Positions 53,927-64,000 of a stretch of DNA of 64,000 nt are shown piece after piece. Made by a program: the position numbers and the translations under genes. The notes under the pieces were generated by a model. That model saw nothing but the letters and a program-made list of their open reading frames with translations. It had not been told where the DNA came from and ran no database searches. Source of the stretch: Plasmopara viticola (lineage: Eukaryota > Oomycota > Peronosporomycetes > Peronosporales > Peronosporaceae); assembly GCA_001695595.3 (NCBI GenBank), contig MBPM02000033.1, positions 62,001 to 126,000 on the forward strand, read 5' to 3'. Every line of letters begins with the position of its first letter. Position 1 is the stretch's first letter.

Positions 53927-54188
53927 AAGGGTTGCAACGAGTACGATTGACTGCATTTAGTGTTCATTCTGGTTGAATGCACTTCCGTCTGCCTTCGTGG
54001 CGAAATATTGATGAAGATCCAAAGCTGCGCTTAAACTATTTTTAAAGCTTTACAATATTGTTTTTTCATTATATTTAGCCTTCGTCAACTAAGAATAGCG
54101 CCTGAGTTGCTATTGCCATCGCGATCATCACAAGTCTAAAAAGCAAGCAGCTTTAGCAGCTCAGAAAGAAAGAAAACCAAGTGCGACG

Positions 54189-55784
54189 ATGGCGTCCACC
54201 TCGACGCCTAGAAATACGCTTCTTGGAGCGACGAATTACGAACCACGGCCGCGATCTTATTTGAAACCCCAGCGCTTTAAACTTGTGGAGAAAGCCTTGC
54301 GTTTGGACAGCACTCTCGACCAGATGAGTCCATTGACGACACGACTGGACCTGCGAGATCCTGAACGCTTTGAGACTACGGCTAATGAATTTGGCAAATT
54401 GGCACGCGAGGATATGGAGGTAAGCAAATTTGCGCCGCAAAATGTGCGGAAGGTGCTGCGGTTCCAGAGCTTTTATGTCGAGAGCGTGGACGAGAGCAAC
54501 CTCGAAATGGTTCGATTACGCAAGAACATTATATTGCATTACTTGCACGATAAAACATTTGAAATCATCGAGCCACGAGTACGCAATAGCGGTATACCAC
54601 AGGGGACGTTTCTTAAACGCTGCCAACTCCGTCGCCCGGACGGTGAGGCGTATACATCTGCTGATCTACGACTAGGCTTTGACTTCCATGTATTTGGACG
54701 AAGCTTTAAGTTGTACGACTGTGACGATTTTACTAGAGAATATTATGCACAAAATGGTGAAGATGTGGGCCAACCGCTATCGTTGCCCAAGGATGAGTAT
54801 ACCCTCACTCGTGATCAAATTACACGTATGTGCGGTGGGGACTCCGAGTACTTTTACGGGAAGCAGCGATACCCGCTAAAGTTGTACATGGAGGCGTCGT
54901 TGGGCAACCCAGTTCGTTCACGTCTGCAATCAGAGAAAAAGCGCAAATTTCTGGCCAACAACCGCAAAGTGTTATGCTTCCATTGCGAGTATGACGTTCG
55001 GGATAAGCTTTACGGTGACCTCATGTTGTACAAACTCAACTTCTTTCTCGAAGACGACACGATAGAATTTAAAGAAGTGGCGTGCTCCAATAATGGCCGC
55101 GATCCATTTCCACTGCTGCTTCGCCGAGCTCGACTTCTTAAAAATTGGCAGCAGCATCTAACGGACGAGCAGGATCGCGGCGTCGAAGAGCCTACTCGCG
55201 CAGAGAATTACTATGGAGAAGCCGACTTGTATGTGGGTGCGGTGCTTAACGTGTTTGGTCGAGAGATGTGCCTCGTGGATGCAGATAAGTACACACGTGA
55301 CTATTATGAGATGGCTTGGGGCCGCGTGCTGAAGCCTGCGATGCCCACGAACATTGAAAAGTCCGCATTTCCTAAACCGGACCCAGCACCTTACAACGGA
55401 TACGGCACGGAGGAGGACTCACTCGGGTCGTGTCACTCGCTCTGCCCTAAAGCGCCACGCAAGGATTTTGTAAAGATGGCCAAGCTCGACCGCATGCTGT
55501 TACGCTTTCGCGCGCGGATCATTTCAAGCCGCAAGGAGCAGCAGCAGCGCCGCTTTATTGTCTCGTACTTTCTCACAGATGACACGATTGCGATCTACGA
55601 GCCGGAGCTGCGAAATTCGGGCATTGTGAATGGTAAGTTTCTTGAGCGTGGTGCGTATAAGAATCAACAAGGTGTGCGCTACAACCTCGATGATTTAGTG
55701 ACTGGAGCAGAGCTTGTTTTTAATTCCCACCGCTTCCAGTTGCTCGACCCCGATGAGTACACAAAGAAGTTTCTTGCTTCGTAA
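54189..55784 (+). CDS. DM10-repeat axonemal protein, EFHC1/Rib72-like
   Basis: 531-residue single-exon protein with three DM10 (DUF1126) domains: about 87-190 (VLRFQSFYVES ... FGRSFKLYDCDDFTREYY), about 260-377 (VLCFHCEYDVRD ... FGREMCLVDADKYTRDYY) and about 436-531 (LLRFRARIISS ... SHRFQLLDPDEYTKKF). The spacing matches the EFHC1/EFHC2/Rib72 family, whose members are microtubule inner proteins of ciliary doublets. The EF-hand that often follows the third DM10 domain is absent, because the protein ends right after it. Such a gene is expected in oomycetes with motile zoospores. The ATG at 54189 precedes the first domain by a short, plausible leader. It lies 262 bases after INTS8 and 90 bases before the ITPK gene, all on the plus strand. 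Confidence 0.92.
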   Translation: MASTSTPRNTLLGATNYEPRPRSYLKPQRFKLVEKALRLDSTLDQMSPLTTRLDLRDPERFETTANEFGKLAREDMEVSKFAPQNVRKVLRFQSFYVESVDESNLEMVRLRKNIILHYLHDKTFEIIEPRVRNSGIPQGTFLKRCQLRRPDGEAYTSADLRLGFDFHVFGRSFKLYDCDDFTREYYAQNGEDVGQPLSLPKDEYTLTRDQITRMCGGDSEYFYGKQRYPLKLYMEASLGNPVRSRLQSEKKRKFLANNRKVLCFHCEYDVRDKLYGDLMLYKLNFFLEDDTIEFKEVACSNNGRDPFPLLLRRARLLKNWQQHLTDEQDRGVEEPTRAENYYGEADLYVGAVLNVFGREMCLVDADKYTRDYYEMAWGRVLKPAMPTNIEKSAFPKPDPAPYNGYGTEEDSLGSCHSLCPKAPRKDFVKMAKLDRMLLRFRARIISSRKEQQQRRFIVSYFLTDDTIAIYEPELRNSGIVNGKFLERGAYKNQQGVRYNLDDLVTGAELVFNSHRFQLLDPDEYTKKFLAS

Positions 55785-55874
55785 AATTGCATAAGAGGGT
55801 ATTCCTATATAAAGGCTTAAATATCTTACGCACGTCGCATTAATATGTAAAAAATCAAACATCTTGGACATCCC

Positions 55875-57059
55875 ATGTCGAGTAACGAGCCCCTCGTTGT
55901 GGGCGTCATCTTCCCAGCCAAGAAGATTGCACGGCTGCAGGAAGTACTAGACGAAAAGGATAGTGAAGTTCGTTTTGTTTTTATCGATCTAGAGACTGTG
56001 ACGCCCGCTGGTGAATCCGTGACTAATGGCGATTTGGAGGCCGCGACCGACCGATTCGCTGCGCTCTACGGACCACTGGACGTTCTGCTTCACAAGTTAG
56101 CACATGATATGGTGTTTGCAAAATTGGGGACCAGAAAGCTTCATATCGCATTGATTTGGTGCAGCATTTCCTGCGACGTAACCCCTCCGTGCGCGTGGTG
56201 GACCCTATCGAGAGCGTGCGAATGCTAACGGACCGCCACGCGGCGTGCATGATGTTGCAGAGTATGGAGCAGAAAAGTATTGAGAAGATACAACGTTTTA
56301 AGGTGCCTAAGTTTTATGAGGTGACTACCTGTGAGCAGTATCAAAACTTGGTGGGAATGCTGGACGCTGGACATACAAGACTTCCGCTTATCTGCAAGTC
56401 CGTCGAGGCCTGCGGTGTGTAACCTAAAGTCAACGGAAATGATGGAGGTGGAAATTAAAGCTAATGCTGAGTTGTGTTTTGATCTCGTTTGGTCTCTCAG
56501 CGACAGACCGTTCACATATGATGAGTGTTATTACCAGGCGCGAAGATTTGCATTACGTTGACTACCCTATGTTGTATCAGGTGTGTAGTTAGTTGGTGCA
56601 TTGGGCTGTACAATCGAGCTAATTATGTCGTTACTGCAGGAATACATCAATCATTCGAGCCGCCTCTTTAAGGGCTACGTACTTGGTGACACGATTAATG
56701 TAGCGGAGCGACGTTCACTGCCTAACCTCGTGGCTGGATTGGCGCGGCAAGTGCATTTTGACACTCAGCAGAATTACCCTACCAGCGAAGATTTTCACAC
56801 GCAGATCGATGAAAGCGCAGTTCAAACAGGCATTGATGACGGGATGACTCAGCAAGATATCTTTGCAGCAGTGCGCGCCATCGGTAATCGGCTTCGCAAA
56901 GAGTTGAAGCTGACGTTGTTTGGTTTTGATGTCATCGTAGCTGATGGTGGGACGGATCTCTACGTGATCGATGTCAACTACTTTCCGTCTTACCGAGAGC
57001 TTGATGACTTGAGCGGTATCCTCAGAAATCACATTAAGCAGGTGTGCCGCCGCCATTAA
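55875..57059 (+). CDS. ITPK1: inositol-tetrakisphosphate 1-kinase, one base out of frame
   Basis: ATP-grasp kinase acting on inositol tri- and tetrakisphosphates in inositol polyphosphate metabolism. Three exons: 55875-56414, 56501-56580 and 56640-57059. Introns: 56415-56500 (GTGTGT...TCTCAG) and 56581-56639 (GTGTGT...CTGCAG). Family segments: DVLLHKLAHDMVFAKLG, RVVDPIESVRMLTDRHAACM, KVPKFYEVT, LICKSVEAC joined across intron 1 to MMSVITRREDLHYVDYP, QEYINHSSRLFKGYVLGD, and the metal-binding end VIDVNYFPSYREL. In exon 1 the reading changes frame within a G-run at 56127-56130 (AKLG to QKASYRIDLVQHF). One more G would restore the frame, and it would also give the exon the length that the splice phase requires. 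This is probably a sequencing indel or a recent lesion. Confidence 0.88.
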
Positions 57060-57835
57060 AATCATATCGTAGCCTACAGCTACAGTGCTTAATTCTCGAA
57101 CATCTCGCTCTTTACAGTCGAGATGATGTACGGTTATAGATACGTCCCACTATCAATCACATATCACAAATAACAACTACACAATTAATTATATTTCACA
57201 ATTAAATTACACATTAAATGGGGGTAGGAACAGCATAACTCAAGCTGAGAATGCAAAGTGCGGATGCTGATAGCTATACGACCCAATTTGGAAACGGGTT
57301 CCGCATTCTTAATTACACTTTGAGGCACCCAACTGCTGAAAACGTATTTGAGTGCGGGGGTTGCTACGGCAGTTACATTTATATTAAAGATGTGTTAACC
57401 CGTCCACATGCATTACTTCAATTCCTATGGGTATTAAACCAGGTACCGCTTGGTCCTTAATACAGCTTTTGCATGATGAGCCAATCTACACAACTATCCA
57501 GTTGCTTCATACTTTTCTAGGTTTTAAAGCACATGGTGCGAATCGAGGGTCTATTGAATAACTTCACCTATCCAATAAAAGACCAGGGCAGATGTTTTTC
57601 ATCATCGAAGAAGCCGAGCTGATCCCAAGTGTCTTCCTTTTTCTTTTCACTGAAATACCAAATTTTCGAACTCCGAGTATCTCTTGTTCAATGATGACAT
57701 TAACAAATTGTATCTCGGTGTCATCGGCCAACATGACCTTGTTCGCCGTTTTTCAACGATCGGGCCCATTGCAATAAGGCTTCAACGGTGAAGTGTGGAA
57801 CTCTTACTCTGCACAAAATGTCAGCTTTACATAAT
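57060..57835. other. intergenic, nothing recognised
   Basis: AT-rich, including repeated TATTTCACAATTAA-type words near 57160-57220. Plus frames at 57251-57460 and 57592-57777 are short and have no domain. The right part may be the 3' end of the minus-strand gypsy integrase remnant. Confidence 0.35.
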
Positions 57836-57839
57836 TAAG

Positions 57840-58570
57840 TTATCGAAAAAAAACTTGCCATGCAGCTTCAGTACCTAAAATAATCCCGATCATAGAAATC
57901 CTGTCGAACTTTCCCTTATAATTCGGCTTGTATATCTTGGTGCGAGTTTCTTTGAACAAGCAAAAGCTTTAGGGCGGACAAACCACCACGTAGCGAACTT
58001 TGGAAGCTTGGACAAGTCTTTCCTTGTCGTGTAAGTGCTTCATGCACTATCGTAGTCCGCTTATCTTGTTCTGTGCGACCTTGAGTAAAGTATCTTGCCG
58101 ATGTAGAAATCTTGTGCAGGCTACAGTGTACGCATCGATTTTACGGAGTGTCCAAGATATGCGGAAGGTCTTTCCAACCATTCTGTACTGAAGAACGACA
58201 CATCGAAAAAAATCTTTACTAACATGATAGGTTCTTTTCGTTCGTTGATTCGTGTGTGATCAAAAAGCTGGAGACAAATTGTGCTGCATTCACACAGCAG
58301 ACACAAATGCTTGGCATTGCTTTGAACTTGGTAAAAACTTCGAAACAATGGTTTTGGTATGCCATGGTCTTTTAGATACTTCTTGTGACGAACTTAGCCT
58401 TTTTGTTAAGCGATCAACAAGAACCATGACGGCGTAAAATATATAAGGTCTTTGGTTGAGACACGATGACGTCTATCAAAATATCAACCTATCAGCCTTT
58501 TGAAGCATCCAAAAACTAGAGTATTTTGTTTGCCTAGCCCTGTTGCGCCGAGATATTTTGCAGGTGTTGT
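57840..58570 (-). pseudogene. Ty3/gypsy integrase remnant
   Basis: Minus-strand reading, from high to low coordinates: RRNRARQTKYSSFWMLQKAD (end of the zinc-binding domain and linker, about 58545-58480), then FYAVMVLVDRLTKRLS (integrase core, about 58440-58390), HGIPKPLFRSF (about 58360) and near 57960 AFACSKKLAPRYTS (C-terminal KLAPRY-x-GPF-type motif). These match gypsy integrases in order. Stops and frame changes are frequent. The part from about 58350 up is also the left end of the 2.5-kb tandem array. Confidence 0.75.
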
Positions 58571-59059
58571 ATTCGCTAGATGTACTTTGTGCAAGCCAGA
58601 ATTGCGGCTCTCACAAATGATGCAGTTTTCACGTCTCTACCGTCAGGACAATTAAATCGCGGAGTCTTATCGTTACCCGTTTGTCAATATAAGAGGACTG
58701 CATTGAGCACTTTGAGGCTGGCTCTTTATTTCATTGACTTGATGATATTACAAGGACTCATTTCGTAAATACATTGTCTCTGCGATCCCAGTCATTGCTG
58801 GCTGACTTGACTTAATTGTCGCTGCAAGCTTGCTATTCTTGGTCGCTTTGATTAGTTTTGCAAGCTAATTTGGACAACTTTTTGCTGGATTTTGGATTGC
58901 GTGACAATGCATCAGCTTCAGTGTTGACTTCACCGGCATTCCACCTGAACGAAGGCTCAAATTTAGCAATCTTATCAAATCGCTATTATCTTGTCGGCAA
59001 TTCTTTACAATTTTGCGTCACGACAAGGACATTAAATACATCTTAGATATCAAGCAATA

Positions 59060-59780
59060 ATTTTGGGAAGGCCGAGCGCTCCAAGAACAAAGAATGGAAA
59101 TATTCCAAAGCTTCACACGCCAAGCGGCCATTCGGTATGTGAAGTGCTAAGCAAGTATGCGCAATTTTTCTGCACAGATCTTCCTCGCGGGACTCGTACA
59201 TTACGGAAAAAAATTAGGCCCAAAGATTTGCTCAAGATCGATATCAAGCTTGCCTCCGACAAACGTGCTGGATTTCTACACAGTGCAAAATAGTACAAAA
59301 ATAAAACCGAAGCAATGCTTTAAGCAAGTATTTTGACAAAGTATATCTGCCTTTGTCGGCACCATCGTTCTGTGTCAAAAAGTGCGTAGTTTGGCGCATT
59401 GTACACATCAAGCGTCAGGTAGATTTAGAGACGAACTGCAGATATTACCGATGTCGTGTGAGAAGAAACGTATTAAATACCACGTCCGAACGTCAACAGT
59501 TTTAGTACTACCACGATGAACTGCGCGAATCCGATATTTTATTTACCACGACTTCGACCCTCGATGAATCTATTCCAGTGTCCGGTCACTCTCAAAGGAC
59601 ATGGCCAAAGCCCGGATACGCTTCGATGGATTTGCAGAAATTCTTCCGCTATTTAAGGATGCAATAAAAATCTGCTTTGACGACATCTAAGTTTGTGTTG
59701 CCGACCACATGACAGCTTAAGATCGTGTGCTCAGGCAGTGTAGGGAACATCCGCTAAACGGCAAGCTTTCTAATGGCCAA
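59060..59780 (+). pseudogene. gypsy RT relic in tandem unit 1
   Basis: The plus-strand reading gives VCEVLSKYAQFFCTDLPRGT (the segment before RT that usually reads ...F-x-DDLPRGLP), then KIRPKDLLKID, LSAPSFCVKK and WRIVHIKRQVDLETN. This corresponds to APxFCVKK...WRIVHAYNKLN in oomycete gypsy RTs. An FDDI trace (catalytic FDD-type box) follows at about 59677-59690. Stops break it repeatedly. The same stops occur in unit 2. Confidence 0.7.
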
Positions 59781-60399
59781 AATTGCGTGGATGGGATTTC
59801 ACGCCTGAATACTTTGCGAACGAAAAGACGTCTGAATGGTCCTAAAATGATCTGTTACCAAAGCAAAGAAGCAAACAGAGCGATCGATAGGCACTAAAAT
59901 ACGTATTTCAAGGCTCTGCAAGGGCTTTGCGCACTTCGTAGGATTATGTCGCAAAATTATGAAGGGAAAAGGACTTCGAAAGGCGATCGAGCTATTGGAT
60001 AGTTGACTACGCTGTTTCACGTAGCCCATGCATCACTTGACTTTCCACCTACTCCAGTCGATATCTTGATTTTGCACACGAAATCACATTTCGCCCATGA
60101 CAGCATGACTGTTTCATGGAAAAATTATGCCCTAGAACGTTTTCAATTTAAAGAAAGAATTTGTTTTATACATGTGCACGATTTGTCGAGGACAGGGGAC
60201 AACTTTGTTACAATTGACAAATAATCGCCCATGCTCACTTCGAATACAAGCTGCCTCATCAAGTTATAAAATACGCCGTTGAGACTGTATTTATTGTCGG
60301 TGAGAACAATGAACGTTCTATTTTTTTAAAGCTCGAGCTGTTGCTTCGAGGATAGCAAAAGGGTAGATTAAATGAAACGACTTTTTCTTATGATCAGAA

Positions 60400-60840
60400 A
60401 CGGTCACATTGTGGAGATATGTGACAGATAATGCCACAATTGCTGCACATTGCTAACTTAGTCCAATTGTAGGTGTTGTCGTTTTCTGATTCGAAGCGCT
60501 TTATTTTCTGTAGTCGCAACTTGTTCGAATGATGACCACATTTCATTGGCACTGGTACATTTACCCTGACTGATTTACGAGGTGGTTTACCCGAGATTGA
60601 GCAAACTAACTGCTTCCTTGAAGTTACTTAGGCTCCTTTCTCAATCCTTTTCACGTTGCATTCCGGTAATCGATTCTGGTATAGAATGGTACTTCTAGTT
60701 TAATGATCTTCAATACATTTTAGAATATAAAGTTTTGGAGCTTGGTGGCGTACTAGTAAATATGTTCCCTTTGCTTCGGGTTGAATAAACGCCTTTGAAG
60801 ATCATGCCTGAAGTCCTTAGACATGAAGGATTTGCATAGT
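60400..60840 (-). pseudogene. gypsy gag-like relic in tandem unit 1
   Basis: The minus-strand reading gives FMSKDFRHDLQRRLFNPKQR (helical gag segment), then TKLQNFIF and YRNAT-KGLRKEPK, which recalls the F-x-x-GL-R-x-E motif of gypsy gag. It is opposite in strand to the RT relic of the same unit, so the two come from different insertions or a rearrangement. Confidence 0.45.
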
Positions 60841-60849
60841 TGAGGTTTT

Positions 60850-63353
60850 GGCATACCATGGTCTTTTAGATACTTCTTGTGACGAACTTAGCCTTTTTGT
60901 TAAGCGATCAACAAGAACCATGACGGCGTAAAATCTATTAGGTTTTTGGTTGAGACACGATGACGTCTATCAAAATATCAACCTATCAGCCTTTTGAAGC
61001 ATCCAAAAACTAGAGTATTTTGTTTGCCTAGCCCTGTTGCGCCGAGATATTTTGCAGGTGTTGTATTCGCTAGATGTACTTTGTGCAAGCCAGAATTGCG
61101 GCTCTCACAAATGATGCAGTTTTCACGTCTCTACCGTCAGGACAAATAAATCGCGGAGTCTTATCTTTACCCGTTTGTCAATATAAAAAGGACTGCATTG
61201 AGCACTTTGAGGCTGGCTCTTTATTTCATTGACTTGATGATATTACAAGGACTCATTTCGTAAATACATTGTCTCTGCGATCCCAGTCATTGCTGGCTGA
61301 CTTGACTTAATTGTCGCTGCAAGCTTGCTATTCTTGGTCGCTTTGGTTCGTTTTGCAAGCTAATTTGGACAACTTTTTGCTGGATTTTGGATTGCGTGAC
61401 AATGCATCAGCTCCAGTGTTGACTTCACCGGCATTCCACCTGAACGAAGGCTCAAATTTAGCAATCTTATCAAATCGCTATTATCTTGTCGGCAATTCTT
61501 TACAATTTTGCGTCACGACAAGGACATTAAATACATCTTAGATATCAAGCAATAATTTTGGGAAGGCCGAGCGCTCCAAGAACAAAGAATGGAAATATTC
61601 CAAAGCTTCACACGCCAAGCGGCCGTTCGGTATGTGAAGTGCTAAGCAAGTATGCGCAATTATTTTGCACAGATCTTCCTCGCGGGACTCGTACATTACG
61701 GAAAAAAATTAGGCCCAAAGATTTGCTCAAGATCGATATCAAGCTTGCCTCCGACAAACGTGCTGGATTTCTACACAGTGCAAAATAGTACAAAAATAAA
61801 ACCGAAGCAATGCTTTAAGCAAGTATTTTGACAAAGTATATCTGCCTTTGTCGGCACCATCGTTCTGTGTCAAAAAGTGCGTAGTTTGGCGCATTGTACA
61901 CATCAAGCGTCAGGTAGATTTAGAGACGAACTGCAGATATTACCGATGTCGTGTGAGAAGAAACGTATTAAATACCACGTCCGAACGTCAACAGTTTTAG
62001 TACTACCACGATGAACTGAGCGAATCGGATATTTTATTTACCACGACTTCGACCCTCGATGAATCTATTCCAGTGTCCGGTCACTCTCAAAGGACATGGC
62101 CAAAGCCCGGATACGCTTAGATGGATTTGCAGAAATTCTTCCACTATTTAAGGATGCAATAAAAATCTGCTTTGACGACATCTAAGTTTGTGTTGCCGAC
62201 CACATGACAGCTTAAGATCGTGTGCTCAGGCAGTGTAGGGAACATCCGCTAAACGGCAAGCTTTCTAATGGCCAAAATTGCGTGGATGGGATTTCACGCC
62301 TGAATACTTTGCGAACAAACAGACGTCTGAATGTTCCTAAAATGATCTGTTACCAAAGCAAAGAAGCAAACAGAGCGATCGATAGGCACTAAAATACGTA
62401 TTTCAAGGCTCTGCAAGGGCTTTGCGCACTTCGAAGGATTATGTCGCAAAATTATGAAGGGAAAAGGCCTTCAAAAGGCGATCGAGCTATTGGATAGTTG
62501 ACTACGCTGTTTCACGTAGCCCATGCATCACTTGACTTTCCACCTACTCCAGTCGATATCTTGATTTTGCACACGAAATCACATTTCGCCCATGACAGCA
62601 TGACTGTTTCATGGAAAAATTATGCCCTAGAACGTTTTCAATTTAAAGAAAGAATTTGTTTTATACATGTGCACGATTTGTCGAGGACAGGGGACAACTT
62701 TGTTACAATCGACAAATAATTGCATCACCTCGCCCATGCTCACTTCGAATACAAGCCGCCTCATCAAGTTATAAAATACGCCGTTGAGACTGTATTTATT
62801 GTCGGTGAGAACAATGAACGTTCTATTTTTTTAAAGCTCGAGCTGTTGCTTCGAGGATAGCAAAAGGGTAGATTAAATGAAACGACTTTTTCTTATGATC
62901 AGAAGCGGTCACATTGTGGAGATATGTGACAGATAATGCCACAATTGCTGCACATTGCTAACTTAGTCCAATTGTAGGTGTTGTCGTTTCTGATTCGAAG
63001 CGCTTTATTTTCTGTGGTCGCAACTTGTTCGTATGATGGCCACATTTCATTGGCACTGGTACATTTACCCTGACTGATTTACGAGGTGGTTTACCCGAGA
63101 TTGAGCAAACTAACTGCTTCCTTGAAGTTACTTGGGCTCCTTTCTCAATCCTTTTCGCGTTGCATTCCGGTAATCGATTCTGGAATAGAATGGTACTTCT
63201 AGCTTAATGATCTTCAATACATTTTAGAATATAAAGTCTTGGAGCTTGGTGGCGTACTAGTAAATATGTTCCCTTTGCTTCGGGTAGAATAAACGCCTTT
63301 GAAGATCATGCCTGAAGTCCTTAGACATGAAGGATTTGCATAGTTGAGGTTTT
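60850..63353. repeat. 2.5-kb tandem unit, copy 2
   Basis: Second unit, nearly identical to copy 1 over its whole length with scattered substitutions and few indels. One example is about 10 extra bases, TGCATCACCT, near 62722 that copy 1 lacks. It carries the same integrase (minus), RT (plus, about 61555-62270) and gag-like (minus) relics with the same stops. The junction with copy 1 at about 60845 joins the gag-like relic directly to the integrase relic (GAGGTTTTGGCATACCATGG). Confidence 0.87.
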
Positions 63354-64000
63354 GGCATACCATGGTCTTTTAGATACTTCTTGGTGACAAACTTAGCCTT
63401 TTTGTTAAGCGATCAACAAGAACCATGACGGCGTAAAATCTATTAGGTTTTTGGTTGAGACACGATGACGTCTATCAAAATATCAACCTATCAGCCTTTT
63501 GAAGCATCCAAAAACTAGAGTATTTTGTTTGCCTAGCCCTGTTGCGCCGAGATATTTTGCAGGTGTTGTATTCGCTAGATGTACTTTGTGCAAGCCAGAA
63601 TTGCGGCTCTCACAAATGATGCAGTTTTCACGTCTCTACCGTCAGGACAATTAAATCGCGGAGTCTTATCTTTACCCGTTTGCCAATATAAGAGGACTGC
63701 ATTGAGCACTTTGAGGCTGGCTCTTTATTTCATTGACTTGATGATATTACAAGGACTCATTACGTAAATACATTGTCTCTGCGATCCCAGTCATTGCTGG
63801 CTGACTTGACTTAATTGTCGCTGCAAGCTTGCTATTCTTGGTCGCTTTGGTTCGTTTTGCAAGCTAATTTGGACAACTTTTTGCTGGATTTTGGATTGCG
63901 TGACAATGCATCAGCTCCAGTGTTGACTTCACCGGCATTCCACCTGAACGAAGGCTCAAATTTAGCAATCTTATCAAATCGCTATTATCTTGTCGGCAAT
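63354..64000. repeat. 2.5-kb tandem unit, copy 3 (cut by window end)
   Basis: First roughly 650 bases of a third unit, again starting at GAGGTTTTGGCATACCATGG and matching copies 1 and 2 closely up to the last base of the window. The total copy number is unknown because the array leaves the window. Confidence 0.87.

Larger units (their letters stand above)
58350..60849. repeat. 2.5-kb tandem unit, copy 1
   Basis: First unit of a tandem array. The anchor word CCATGGTCTTTTAGATACTT occurs at 58362, 60856 and 63360, giving periods of 2494 and 2504 bases. Content, left to right: a minus-strand gypsy integrase core (about 58390-58560); a plus-strand gypsy pre-RT and RT relic (about 58850-59760); undetermined plus frames to about 60225; then a minus-strand gag-like relic (about 60400-60840). 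The unit's relics are already broken by stops shared with the other copies. Confidence 0.85.

Noticed and set aside
1..64000. tRNA, rRNA, CRISPR arrays, bacterial-type operons or promoters
   Set aside because: None seen. The gene structures, introns and elements are eukaryotic.

Overview
The window looks like nuclear DNA of a plant-pathogenic oomycete, probably a peronosporalean. Three things suggest this. Its introns are short (53-93 bases) with GTACGT or GTAAGT donors. Compact gene islands sit inside AT-rich, retroelement-filled deserts. Its Ty1/copia and Ty3/gypsy relics use wording typical of oomycete elements. An intact DM10-repeat (EFHC1/Rib72-like) axonemal gene fits a species that still makes flagellated zoospores. 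No species name can be fixed from sequence alone.

Layout. 1-5061: gene-poor, with one decayed coding trace. 5067-9493: a complete but dead Ty1/copia element on the minus strand, with 146-base LTRs and a perfect 5-base target duplication. 9919-10243: the first of four copies of a SINE-like repeat. 10365-14032: a small gene island with an MFS transporter and a calmodulin-kinase-kinase-like kinase, transcribed divergently. 14033-26303: a desert with a second SINE copy, a perfect 64-base tandem duplication, a hairpin, and two fragmentary copies of one gypsy family (gag and protease traces, minus strand) with tandem repeats inside. 26304-28499: a mucin-like type I membrane protein. 28500-43000: a second desert holding two more SINE copies, a decayed plus-strand gypsy pol and a decayed pogo-like transposon with degenerate terminal repeats. 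43077-57059: the main gene island, with a large two-membrane-segment protein, DLST (2-oxoglutarate dehydrogenase E2), an INTS8 homologue, the DM10 axonemal protein and an inositol-tetrakisphosphate 1-kinase-like gene, separated by only 90-265 bases. 57060-64000: gypsy wreckage that ends in a tandem array of a roughly 2.5-kb unit running off the window.

The island genes do not form one pathway. They cover housekeeping (DLST, Integrator), inositol phosphate signalling and flagellar structure. DLST and the ITPK gene each carry one single-base frame disruption, and the INTS8 homologue carries several. The long neighbouring frames are intact, so either local sequence error or real decay is possible. 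I see no tRNA, rRNA, CRISPR array or convincing RXLR/CRN effector. The most unusual items are the 2.5-kb tandem array built from already-dead retroelement pieces of opposite orientation, the 5'-truncating SINE family, the two-lipoyl-domain DLST, and the 1.7-kaa membrane protein with a duplicated helical YLG motif.
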